A DNA stretch of 35,436 nt from the NCBI GenBank assembly GCA_964577825.1, contig CAZOBJ010000027.1:1-35436 (forward strand), given 5' to 3'. The position numbers and the translations under genes were made by a program. How positions within the stretch are numbered: the first letter of the stretch is position 1; the number at the start of each line of letters is the position of its first letter. The DNA comes from CAZOBJ01 sp964577825. Lineage in GTDB: Bacteria; Planctomycetota; SZUA-567; JAFGNG01. Shown here piece after piece: positions 10,660-18,478 of this stretch. Under the pieces are notes generated by a model. The model had not been told where the DNA came from, did not search any database, and was given only the letters and a program-made list of their open reading frames with translations.

Positions 10660-11310
10660 TCACTCCTCCCCCTCGGCCACGGGCTCGCCCTCGGCATACC
10701 GCTGAAACTCCTCTGCGCTCGCGTCGACCGCGAACATGCCTTGCCACGGCTGGCCGTCTCGGTACACGCCCTTGCCCAGGACAGCGCCCTCCTCGCCATA
10801 CCAGACCCATTCGCCCTCGCGGTAGCCGTCCACGTACCTTCCGCGCTCTTTGAGCTTGCCGTTGGGGTACCACCAGCGCCTCCACACGCCGTCGAGCTGG
10901 CCCATATTGTAGTGCTGCTCCCACGTCAGCTGCCCATGATAGTACGTACGTCGCTCGCCATGCCATTTGCCATGCCGCATCTGCTCGGTTAACATTACCC
11001 TGCCGTTCCGGTCAAACCAGACCGCTAGGCCGTCCTCTTGGCCGTCCACGTATGGGTGTCGGACCATAAGCCCCCCATCCAGCCCCCCATGTCCCATGTA
11101 CCACTGCTTCCAGATTCCGGTGTAATGTGGAGGTGGCGGGATCGTGGCGCCCGGGTAACCGGGTTCTACGTCCGCCTGGAAACAGTACACCCAGGGGTGC
11201 CACTGCGGGTTGCCGAAGCGCAGCGTGAGGAACGCACCCGCGCACAGGCCGCACACCAAGAGCAACGCGGCCAGGACGCGCGGCCGCCTCGGTCGCCAGG
11301 AACCGGACAT
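10660..11310 (-). CDS. MORN-repeat-variant protein, membrane anchored
   Basis: A 216-residue protein from ATG 11310, chosen because GGAG lies six bases upstream; a longer frame to 11370 overlaps the previous gene. An N-terminal helix (about 11-30, VLAALLLVCGLCAGAFLTL) serves as signal or anchor. MORN-variant units follow, with repeated pieces such as YVDGQEDGLAVWFDRNG, GKWHGERRTYYHGQ, LDGVWRRWWYPNGKLKERG and YVDGYREGEWVWYGEEG. Such repeats form beta-hairpin ladders in cell-surface proteins and in YwqK-type proteins annotated as antitoxins. Here the membrane anchor points to an envelope protein. Codon use is less GC-rich than in housekeeping genes of the window. It lies 26 bases after the 11337-11918 gene, so the two are probably co-transcribed. 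Confidence 0.75.
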   Translation of the reverse strand: MSGSWRPRRPRVLAALLLVCGLCAGAFLTLRFGNPQWHPWVYCFQADVEPGYPGATIPPPPHYTGIWKQWYMGHGGLDGGLMVRHPYVDGQEDGLAVWFDRNGRVMLTEQMRHGKWHGERRTYYHGQLTWEQHYNMGQLDGVWRRWWYPNGKLKERGRYVDGYREGEWVWYGEEGAVLGKGVYRDGQPWQGMFAVDASAEEFQRYAEGEPVAEGEE

Positions 11311-11336
11311 GGAGGCTCCTTTCGAGTGTGGGTCGG

Positions 11337-11918
11337 TTAGGTGCCTGAGCTTTCTTGGGGCTTGTCGCACGGCGATCGCGAGGGTCGGGACGGGGTGTAG
11401 GTCTCTTGGTCGACGAGCACTAGGCCTCCGGCCACGAGCGCAACGGCCGGACCGGTAAAGGAAACCCAGAAGGCGATCTCAGCGGCTCGCTCGCGGGACA
11501 CAGGCCGCACGATTTCGCCACGCCCGCTTACAAGTTCATATCCATGGCCGCGCTCAGCCTTGCTTGGTGCGCCGAAGCTTAGGCCGTATGAGGAAGGGAC
11601 TGCGCAACAGGCCGCGAGCAGCAGGCTGGCCCAGCCCACGAGCTTGATTCGCGGCCGGGCCCAATGGGACTTGGGGGGCGGGCCAAGGTCCTCAGGCCTG
11701 TTCCTTTCGCCTATTGGTGCGTACCGCACGAAAAGAACCGCGGCGCACACGGCAGCGAGCCCCAAGGCGAGCACAAAGGAAACTGCCTGAAGCCCTGTAA
11801 CCTCGAGTAGTTCGTCGCCAAACCGCCCCTCGAGGCGACGCCGGATCACTAGCGCCGCATCTGCGAGGCCCGCGGCAGAGGTCAGGCATCCGAGGACAAT
11901 CGCTATGCGCTTTCGCAT
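11337..11918 (-). CDS. Membrane protein of unknown function, four predicted helices
   Basis: A 193-residue protein of unrecognised family. Hydrophobic stretches lie at about residues 5-24 (IAIVLGCLTSAAGLADAAL), 42-65, 92-112 (LVGWASLLLAACCAVPSSYG) and 146-168 (IAFWVSFTGPAVALVAGGL). A hydrophilic loop follows helix 2 (RYAPIGERNRPEDLGPPPKS) and the tail is Ser/Pro-rich. No catalytic or transport motif is evident. The ATG at 11918 has GAGGGATCC just upstream. It lies 50 bases downstream of the frameshifted small gene and directly before the MORN gene, in the lower-GC island. Its codon use (Ser, Thr and Leu codons ending in A/T) fits recent acquisition. Confidence 0.65.
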   Translation of the reverse strand: MRKRIAIVLGCLTSAAGLADAALVIRRRLEGRFGDELLEVTGLQAVSFVLALGLAAVCAAVLFVRYAPIGERNRPEDLGPPPKSHWARPRIKLVGWASLLLAACCAVPSSYGLSFGAPSKAERGHGYELVSGRGEIVRPVSRERAAEIAFWVSFTGPAVALVAGGLVLVDQETYTPSRPSRSPCDKPQESSGT

Positions 11919-11968
11919 GAGGATCCCTCAACGGGGTGCCCGCGTCCCGCCGGTGCGGCACTGCGCGG

Positions 11969-12173
11969 CTACGTTCTGTCCCCGATATGCACGAACCAGA
12001 CGTCCTCGTCAAGCTTGTGGTGACTCTTGTAGCTGCCTACAACCTGATCCGGGCTCAGTGGATCGTCGGTGGGCGCAGGGCTTGGGTCCCGGCCCGCGCG
12101 AATACTCGTACCGGAGGGCGCGGAAGTAGCCCACGGTTACGATCTCGACCTGGGCTTCGTCGAGGTAGGTCAT
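11969..12173 (-). pseudogene. Small ORF with a one-base frameshift, coupled to the PIN-like gene
   Basis: The ATG at 12171-12173 overlaps the stop of the upstream PIN-like gene as ATGA, with GAGGGGG upstream. Read straight, it encodes 54 residues: MTYLDEAQVEIVTVGYFRAL, RYEYSRGPGPKPCA, then an unlikely Ser/Gln-rich tail stopping at 12009. Shifting frame by one base near 12065-12090 instead continues as PTDDPLSPDQVVGSYKSHHK, LDEDVWFVHIGDRT and stops at 11969, giving about 67 plausible residues. A one-base insertion in the gene or assembly is the simplest explanation; programmed frameshifting is possible but no slippery site is obvious. No family is recognised. The Asp/Glu-rich, compact sequence and tight coupling would suit a small partner protein of the PIN-like gene. 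Confidence 0.5.
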
Positions 12174-14086
12174 TGCACCCCCTCAAGATCGAGTCCAGTT
12201 GATGCCGACTCTCGCCTCAAGAACCACGTAAGAAACCAAGCTTGCACGGAGCCTTGCAGATCCGCCACGGTTGTGCCCACGAGAAGGCTCCCCAGTGTCA
12301 CGAGAAGCAGGACGCCTGTACCAGCAACGAGAATCCAACCAATTACGGGACTAGCTGTCGTCAAGCCAACTCCTGCACCGAGCCCAACAAGAATCAAAGC
12401 GCCCAAAATGATCGATACCACCCTGGCGCACCATATCGCCTTCCGGTGGCATCGCCAATACAGGCGCTCCTGAACGCGTTTCTTCTCAGCTCGTTCGACG
12501 CCCAAATTCGCCTGAGTGGCACGGTGTGCGGTCTGTTCGGCCGTCAGTTCATCGCTCGCTTCCTTCTTGATCTCAGTCGTTACCCGATCAAGCGTCTCTG
12601 TGACCGTCTGGTCAGTTAGCGCGTCTTCTTCGCCGAGGGTTAGATTCATCAGCTCGCGCTGGGCCAAATCGCTACTGCGCAGCAGCTGGTGATCGCGTTC
12701 GGTGATGTTGCCTCGTTCCTGGAGTTTCTCAATCTCGGCAAGGTACTTGTCAAGCAGCCCTTTGGACGGTTGAAGCGCCGCATATGAGAACGCGATGACC
12801 TCCGTCATGGGGAGCTCTGGCGCACCGAGTGGCGCCTTCAGCCACGCCATGTTCGCCAAGCTGAAGTCGGTGATGACGCTGGAGACTTCACGCGACTCCT
12901 CATGACCCTTTCCATACTCGAATGCTGCTTGGGCAAAGCCGCTGTTGCTGGTGACAAGCACGGCCTTGGCGCGCTCAACGTTTCTCGGGGTGTTGCCCGA
13001 ACGCAGGACGTAGATGCTCCGGACCGAGTTGATGTCGTCTTCTCTGGCTCGTGGGTTGAGATAGGAGACCTCGTCCTCGAGCACGCTCGCGAAGGTATTC
13101 TCGTCAATCTGGAAGTCTTTGACATAGCGTGGGGTGGGCACGACCTCGATGTCGGCATCCGCGAGCTTGTCGTCGATCTGCCCGGCAACTACGAGCAGAT
13201 CAGACTTGGTCGTTCCGGCGCTACGCGCTTCCATGACAATCGAGCCGCGTCCGTCCGGTGAATCTACGAAGTTCGATGCTCCACGAATAACGCGTTCGAG
13301 CTCGTCGCGGGAATGGGAGAACGCAGCGATCCTGGCACCTAGGTTGCGCAGCAATGCGATCAGGTCCTGGACAGCAGCCTGCTTCGCCTGGCCCTCAAGG
13401 CCGAGCCGACGAACGAGCAAAGGCGTGTCGAAGTAGAAGGTCACCGCCTTGTAAGTCCTCGGAGCCTGTTGGAGGTCCGGGCACAGCAGCGCATTGGCGA
13501 GCATATGCCCCTTGACGAGGACCAGGAAGCTGTCGAATCGTTCCGGGTCTGTCTCCTGGAGCGAAAGGACGTACTTGCTCACCAGTACGATCAGGACGTT
13601 GTCGTGCTTTTCGATGATCGGTATGGCAGTGCCCCGGAGGTATGCGCGGAGGCATGGGATGTTGAACTTCGACAGAAAGGCACAAATCGCCTGGACCGCC
13701 TCCTCGTTGGAAGCGACGGGCCGAGTGGTCTGTATCGCGAAATCCTTGAGCCCAGCAACTACCGCTCGGATGTGACGCTCCGCATCCGCTTTCTCTGTAG
13801 CGATGCTCGGGTTCGGCAGGTCGCCAGTGATGCGATACATCCCATGATCGCGAGTCAATGGGTGCTGGCGCGACAGGCGCTTGAGGACCATCTGTACGGC
13901 CCGCTCCGGTATCTCCAGTCCGAAGTCATTGCGGATGTGATCGCGAACGGCAGCCCCGGTCACCGGATTCGGCTTGTGGTCGCATAGCACCTGAAGGATG
14001 AACGGGCGCAGGTAGTCAAAGTAGTCTCCCCCTTGGTCAATGTTGACCTTGAGCATCGCCAAGCTGGTCAGAGTTGCTGATGACAC
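12170..14086 (-). CDS. Winged-helix/PIN-like nuclease-type protein with coiled coil and two membrane helices
   Basis: A 638-residue protein starting at GTG 14086, eight bases after GGAGGAG. Residues 22-90 look like a winged helix (DYFDYLRPFILQVLCD, then AVQMVLKRLSRQHPLTRDHG). Residues about 212-385 carry PIN-like motifs: FYFDTPLLVRRLG with D220, FSHSRDELERV with E262, an acidic pair D350/D351, and KAVLVTSN (379-381) in the place of the usual T/S-N-D ending. Residues 440-545 are coiled coil. Helices at about 555-577 and 583-605 anchor it to the membrane. PIN domains are usually metal-dependent RNases. Here nuclease activity, fold and defence role are inferred from motifs, not proven. GC content and codon use are clearly lower than in the flanking ruvC/fliA genes, pointing to transfer. 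A small gene overlaps its 3' end. Confidence 0.7.
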   Translation of the reverse strand: MSSATLTSLAMLKVNIDQGGDYFDYLRPFILQVLCDHKPNPVTGAAVRDHIRNDFGLEIPERAVQMVLKRLSRQHPLTRDHGMYRITGDLPNPSIATEKADAERHIRAVVAGLKDFAIQTTRPVASNEEAVQAICAFLSKFNIPCLRAYLRGTAIPIIEKHDNVLIVLVSKYVLSLQETDPERFDSFLVLVKGHMLANALLCPDLQQAPRTYKAVTFYFDTPLLVRRLGLEGQAKQAAVQDLIALLRNLGARIAAFSHSRDELERVIRGASNFVDSPDGRGSIVMEARSAGTTKSDLLVVAGQIDDKLADADIEVVPTPRYVKDFQIDENTFASVLEDEVSYLNPRAREDDINSVRSIYVLRSGNTPRNVERAKAVLVTSNSGFAQAAFEYGKGHEESREVSSVITDFSLANMAWLKAPLGAPELPMTEVIAFSYAALQPSKGLLDKYLAEIEKLQERGNITERDHQLLRSSDLAQRELMNLTLGEEDALTDQTVTETLDRVTTEIKKEASDELTAEQTAHRATQANLGVERAEKKRVQERLYWRCHRKAIWCARVVSIILGALILVGLGAGVGLTTASPVIGWILVAGTGVLLLVTLGSLLVGTTVADLQGSVQAWFLTWFLRRESASTGLDLEGVQ

Positions 14087-14486
14087 TGTGACATCTCCTC
14101 CGACAGGCCATGGGCTTCAGGCAGCTCGATCTGCCCGCTCAGGAACCTGGCCAGTAGCCTATCGTGCGCGTGGCCGTCTGGGCCGCCGAGACAAGGCCAT
14201 CCCTGCGCCTTTCCGGCTATGGCTTGCGGGCGTACGGGCCGCTCTGTCCGGCCGAAGCGGGCGCGCCCCTCGCGCGCGGCACACCCCCGTCAGCCCCATC
14301 CTAACCTACCACGCGCACGGGGCGTGGACAAGCGGGTTTAGGGGCGCGGGGCCGGCTTGGGGGCGGTGTGCACACACGGATGCGGTCAGGCGACGTAGGC
14401 TGCTCTATGCGGTCGCGCGTACCGGCCCCGCCCGCTCGTCGCCCCGCGCGCCTTGCCCGATCCGAAAGGCCTATGCGAAAACCCGC
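14087..14486. other. 400-base intergenic stretch between fliA and the PIN-like gene
   Basis: No gene is supported here. It holds the junction between GC-rich chromosome and the lower-GC island and a 10-base palindrome GTGTGCACAC at 14366-14375. On the minus strand there is a stop-bounded open stretch (about 14290-14068, ending SGQIELPEAHGLSEEM...) with no usable start, possibly a remnant of a lost gene. I see no convincing promoter for the PIN-like gene. Confidence 0.5.
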
Positions 14487-15227
14487 TCACACCCCCTGGC
14501 GCTGGAGGAGCTTGCGGATGCGCGCGAGCATCTCGGCGTGGAGCTGGCTCACCCGGCTCTCGGACACGCCGAGCAGGAGGCCGATCTCCTTGAGGGTGAG
14601 CTCCTCCTCGTAGTACAGGGCCACGAGCCGGCGCTCGCGGTCGGTGAGCGCGTCGGTGACGAGCTCCAGGATCTCCGCATCCTCCAGGGACAGGCGCTGC
14701 GGGGTGACGGCGCGCTCTTCCAGGACCTCGGCCAGGGACCGCCCGCCCTCCTGCGCGGACACGGGCTCGGACAGGCTGATCAGCCGGCTCGCGCGTTCGC
14801 ACAGCACCGCGTCGCGGTACTCGTCCGGGGTCAGGTCCGCGGCGCTCGCGACCCGGTCGGGGCCGGGATCCTGGCCCTGCGCTCGCAGGGACTCCTCGGC
14901 CTCGCGGATGCGGGTCACCCGGTCGCGGGTCACGCGGCCGAGGCGGTCGTGGTGGCGCAGCTCGTCGAACACCGCGCCCCGGATGCGGGTGATCGCGTAG
15001 GTGGTGAACTTGGCCTCGCGCTGCGGGTCGTAGCGCTGGATCGCGGAGAGGAGTCCCATGCACCCGGTGGAGTAGAGCTCCTCGTAGTCCACGAAGCTGG
15101 GCAGGTTCATGGCGATGCGACCGACCGTGATCTTGACGACCGGCAGGTACCGCTCGACCAGGGCCTCGTAGGCCTGGGCGTCGCCGCGGCGGTACGCCTG
15201 CCACAGGGCCTCGTCCGACGGGCTCAC
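14487..15227 (-). CDS. fliA: Flagellar-type sigma factor (sigma-28/FliA-WhiG family)
   Basis: A 246-residue sigma factor read from GTG 15227. Region 2 is clear at about 46-92 (VDYEELYSTGCMGLLSAIQR, then FTTYAITRIRGAVFDELR). Region 3 is a short Glu/Arg-rich part. Region 4 at 195-241 has LTDRERRLVALYYEEELTLK, EIGLLLGVSESRVSQLH, the latter being the helix-turn-helix that reads the -35. The combination of GAVFDELR and ESRVSQLH is typical of FliA/WhiG rather than RpoH or RpoD. It would direct transcription of late flagellar genes and be held by FlgM. Its GTG overlaps the ruvC stop (GTGA), so it is translationally coupled to ruvC, an unusual partnership. Two promoters with TAAAGA-N14-GGTCGAT elsewhere in the window are its likely targets. 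Confidence 0.9.
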   Translation of the reverse strand: MSPSDEALWQAYRRGDAQAYEALVERYLPVVKITVGRIAMNLPSFVDYEELYSTGCMGLLSAIQRYDPQREAKFTTYAITRIRGAVFDELRHHDRLGRVTRDRVTRIREAEESLRAQGQDPGPDRVASAADLTPDEYRDAVLCERASRLISLSEPVSAQEGGRSLAEVLEERAVTPQRLSLEDAEILELVTDALTDRERRLVALYYEEELTLKEIGLLLGVSESRVSQLHAEMLARIRKLLQRQGV

Positions 15228-15835
15228 GCAGGGTCCCCCCGGTCCGCGCGGGGCACCCGGCGCGCGCGCAGCGGGCGGCGCTTGCGCGAGCGGCCGCGCG
15301 GGCGCAGGTCCCCCAGGGCCCGGCGCACGGCCTCGGGCAGGGCGCGGCGGGCGTGGGGCAGGTCCGCGCGCGCGTGGCGCAGGTGACACAGGGCCAGGGC
15401 CGCGGCGTCGGCCTCGTGGTCGGAGGCGAGCGGGGTCTCGAGCTCCAGGAGCGCCTGGACCATGGCCTGGACCTGGCGCTTGGCCGCGCGGCCGTTGCCG
15501 CACAGGGCGCGCTTCAGGCGCGCGGGCTCGTACCCGCACACGGGCACGCCCGCGCGCGCGGCCGCCAACAGGGCCACGCCCCGGCCCTCGCCGATGACCA
15601 ATGCCGCGCGCGGGTTGCGGCCCAGGTACACGTTCTCCACGGCCGCGGCCTCGGGCGCCCAGGCGCTGAGCACGCGGCCGAGCGCGTCCGCGATAGCCAC
15701 GAGCCGGTCGCCGAGCTCGCGGTCCTCGGGCAGGCGGATCGTGCCCGCCTCGCACAGGCGCAGGCCGCCGTCGCGGTCCTCGACCACGCCGTAGCCGACC
15801 GCCCGGGTGCCCGGGTCAATGCCCAGTACGCGCAC
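15224..15835 (-). CDS. ruvC: Holliday junction resolvase RuvC
   Basis: A 203-residue crossover junction endonuclease that cuts Holliday junctions symmetrically with RuvAB. Catalytic residues are visible: D7 (VLGIDPGTRAVGYG), E67 (AAVENVYLGRNPR), and H140 and D143 in SDHEADAAALALCH. The H/D pair is the arrangement of Thermus RuvC rather than the D/D of E. coli. The start is GTG 15835 with AAGGGGGAT upstream, and MRVLGIDPGT begins exactly at the family N-terminus. A basic tail of about 30 residues (RPRGRSRKRRPLRARRVPR) exceeds the usual length and may add DNA contact. No ruvA or ruvB lies next to it; fliA follows with a four-base overlap. Confidence 0.93.
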   Translation of the reverse strand: MRVLGIDPGTRAVGYGVVEDRDGGLRLCEAGTIRLPEDRELGDRLVAIADALGRVLSAWAPEAAAVENVYLGRNPRAALVIGEGRGVALLAAARAGVPVCGYEPARLKRALCGNGRAAKRQVQAMVQALLELETPLASDHEADAAALALCHLRHARADLPHARRALPEAVRRALGDLRPRGRSRKRRPLRARRVPRADRGDPA

Positions 15836-15876
15836 AGGATCCCCCTTCCGGCTCGCGGACGCGTTGCTCGCGGGCT

Positions 15877-15905
15877 AGTCTAAGCGAACCCCGGGGCCGG
15901 GCCAA
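15877..15905 (-). promoter_or_regulatory. Housekeeping-type promoter for ruvC-fliA
   Basis: On the minus strand: TTGGCC (15900-15905), 17-base spacer, TAGACT (15877-15882), about 40 bases upstream of GTG 15835. Confidence 0.45.
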
Positions 15906-15931
15906 GGGATTTCTGCGCCCGACCCCCCGCG

Positions 15932-18478
15932 CTAGAGTTCGCCCTCGTCGGGCTCGGCATGGGCCTTGTACGCGAGGAGCTCGTCCAGGTGGCCGGGCGC
16001 GAAGTTGAGGTCGCGCCCCAGCCGCGTGATGCGCTCGATCAGGTCCTCGGCCGAGGCGCGGTCCTCGAGCCCGGGCGCCGCCGCGCCCCGGCGCAAGGCC
16101 GCGGCCCAGGGCGCGACGCGGCTTCGCAGCAGGTACCAGTACCGGTTCTCGATCTCGCCGTTGTTCTCGAAGGAAAGGCCCACCTCGCGGCTGAACCGGA
16201 CCAGGGTATCGATCTCCTCCAGGTGCGCGGGCTCCGGGCCCTGGGCCAGGCGTTCGAGCAGCGCCAACACGAGCGCGCCCACCTCCTGCGCGCCCGGGCC
16301 GCGCTTGACCTCCAGGCCGTACTGATCGGCCTCGGCCAGGACCGCGCGGGCCTCGTCTGCCGCGGACCGGTCCCACCCGCCGGCCGCGCGCAGCCGCGCG
16401 CAGGCCTCGGTGAACCGGGTGGACAGCACCGACTCGGACAGGGCGCGCGCGGCCGCGGGCACGGCCACGCGGTGCTCGTGCAGCGCCCCGAGGTACGGGC
16501 GCAGCTCGTCGTACGTGCGCGCGAACCGCTCGGTGCACTCGGCCACCTTGTCCCCGAGCACGTGGCCGAAGAGCCGATTGCGCGACTCGGCGGGCAGGTC
16601 GCGCAGGTGCACGCCCGTGTCCGCGAGCTGGGCGATGAGCTCGGCCTGCGGCTGTGCGGTCCAGGCGGCGAGCTTGTCGTGGGCCTCTTGTTCCTCTGCG
16701 CACAGGTGGACCCAGCAGGCCGGCCCCTTGTCCGGCAACAGCGCGGCCAGGAACGCGCCCGCCGTGGTGGTGTGGAGCCGATGGTCGTCCAGGGTCAGCC
16801 GCCCGCGCAACGCATCGGCCCCGTCCAGGGCCGCGCGGTCGGTGGCCTGGAGCCGGACCGTGTACGCATAGGGCGGGGCCTCCAGGTCGCACAGGGCATG
16901 GAGCACCACGCACGCGGCCACGGTCTCGGGCGGGCACACGGAGGGGCGCACCTCGCGCGCGAACAGGTCCGCGCCCGTGCCCTGGTCGGCCCGGTTCGAC
17001 TTCGCGTGCGAGAGCGCGTCCACGAGCAGGGCCTCCAGGTCCGTGTGCGCAAAGGGCTGGGCGAGCTGGGCCGCGCGCAGGGCGTAGCGCATGTTCTGCA
17101 CGGGCTCGGGCCGGGCGAGGTCCTCGAAGAACCATCCGCACGAGGTGTACATCAGCATGGCGTTGTGCTCGGCCTCCAACAGGCGCCACACCGCGTCCTC
17201 GGCGGCGCGGTCGCCGCGCGCGGCCGGGGCGTGGGCCGCGAGGAACCGGTCGTGCACCTCGGCCGAGGGGTCCAGGAGCACGGCCACGTACGCGTCGCGC
17301 GCCTCCCACGGGTCGCGCAGCCATCGGGCGCCCGCCTCCTCGAACGCGGCGTCGATGCGCGCGCGCAGCGCGTCGAACGCCGCGCGCAGGGGCGCGCGCC
17401 ACGCGGTGGTCCAGCCCTTGGCCTCGTTGCGGCCGCACCCGCAGTCGCGCGCCCAGCGGTCCACGCCGTGCGCGCAGCTCCAGCTCGTGCCCTCGCCGCG
17501 GGGCCCGGGCGCGAGCTCCACCTCCCAGGCGGGCGGGTGGTCGGCGCGGTACTGCGCGTAGTAGGTGAGGGCCGGTTCGTCCTCTTTCATCAACAGCTCG
17601 TGGAAGTACGCAAGGCACATCTCGCCGAAGGGGTAGTGGTGGCCGTAGTCTTCGCCGTCCGTGGCCACGGACGCGAGCTGGGGGCCGGACTGCGATTGGT
17701 CGAAGGCCGCGGTGAACCGCTCGAGCATGGCCGCCGCGCTTCGCAACAGGTGCTCGAAGGAGATCGCGTGCGCGAGCTCGCCCCGGTAGAAGAAGACGTC
17801 CAGCCACCGGTTCGGGAGCGTCTCGCCCGAGCCTGCCCGGTCGAAGAGCCGGTAGGCGCCGCGCGTGTCCAGGGTCTGCGCGTCCACGTCCTGCCAGGCG
17901 CCGCCGGACAGGGGCCGCACCCGGCCGGCCTGGCCCGGGGCGAGCACCACGAACCGCACCCCGTGGTCGATGAGCGTGCGCACCGTGGCCACGTCCACCG
18001 CGCATTCGGGCAGCCACATGCCCTCCGCGCGGCGGCCGAAGGCGTGCGCGAAGTCGGCCAGCCCCCACAGCACCTGGGTGCGGCGGTCGCGCTCGTTGGA
18101 CAGGGGCAGGATCAGGTGCCCGTACCCCTGGGCCATGGCGTTGCCGTGGCCGCCGTGGCGCCGGGCGTTGTGCCGGTCCGCGCCCACGATGCGCGCATGT
18201 ACGCGCGGATGATGGCGCGCCAGCCACTGGCGAAGCGTAGGCCCCAGGTCGAAGCTCACGTGCAGGAAGTTGTTCGCCAGGCGCAGGATGCGCCGCTCGT
18301 GGTCCTGGACGCGCGCGCGGGTGTTGGGCGCGTAGCACTCCGCGGCGATCCGCTCGTTCCAGTCGTGGTACGGGTCGGCGCCGGGCTGGCGCTCGATGAC
18401 CCCCAGCCACGGGTTCTCGCGCGGGGGCTGGTAGAAGTGCCCGTGCACACAAACGTAGCGTTCGGCGGGCGTGGTCAT
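15932..18478 (-). CDS. Glycoside hydrolase family 57-type enzyme with DUF3536
   Basis: An 848-residue cytoplasmic enzyme. The N-terminus has the GH57 barrel motifs VHGHFYQPPREN (11-22), QGYGHLILPL (117-126) and GMWLPECAVD (153-162), where E158 is the likely nucleophile. Downstream are a TDGEDYGHHYPFGEM segment and the long DUF3536 region to the end. GH57 members act on alpha-glucans as amylases, 4-alpha-glucanotransferases or branching enzymes. The DUF3536 group has no firmly assigned substrate known to me. A glucan phosphorylase gene lies nearby, fitting glycogen turnover. ATG 18478 overlaps the stop of the metallophosphoesterase gene (ATGA), so the two are coupled. Confidence 0.88.
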   Translation of the reverse strand: MTTPAERYVCVHGHFYQPPRENPWLGVIERQPGADPYHDWNERIAAECYAPNTRARVQDHERRILRLANNFLHVSFDLGPTLRQWLARHHPRVHARIVGADRHNARRHGGHGNAMAQGYGHLILPLSNERDRRTQVLWGLADFAHAFGRRAEGMWLPECAVDVATVRTLIDHGVRFVVLAPGQAGRVRPLSGGAWQDVDAQTLDTRGAYRLFDRAGSGETLPNRWLDVFFYRGELAHAISFEHLLRSAAAMLERFTAAFDQSQSGPQLASVATDGEDYGHHYPFGEMCLAYFHELLMKEDEPALTYYAQYRADHPPAWEVELAPGPRGEGTSWSCAHGVDRWARDCGCGRNEAKGWTTAWRAPLRAAFDALRARIDAAFEEAGARWLRDPWEARDAYVAVLLDPSAEVHDRFLAAHAPAARGDRAAEDAVWRLLEAEHNAMLMYTSCGWFFEDLARPEPVQNMRYALRAAQLAQPFAHTDLEALLVDALSHAKSNRADQGTGADLFAREVRPSVCPPETVAACVVLHALCDLEAPPYAYTVRLQATDRAALDGADALRGRLTLDDHRLHTTTAGAFLAALLPDKGPACWVHLCAEEQEAHDKLAAWTAQPQAELIAQLADTGVHLRDLPAESRNRLFGHVLGDKVAECTERFARTYDELRPYLGALHEHRVAVPAAARALSESVLSTRFTEACARLRAAGGWDRSAADEARAVLAEADQYGLEVKRGPGAQEVGALVLALLERLAQGPEPAHLEEIDTLVRFSREVGLSFENNGEIENRYWYLLRSRVAPWAAALRRGAAAPGLEDRASAEDLIERITRLGRDLNFAPGHLDELLAYKAHAEPDEGEL

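Noticed and set aside
11905..12473. Short plus-strand frames over the island
   Set aside because: They lack ribosome sites and oppose better-supported minus-strand genes.
14290..14430. MGLTGVC... minus-strand ORF ending near 14160
   Set aside because: Fewer than 50 Arg/Pro-rich codons with no supporting site; probably noise in the intergenic stretch.
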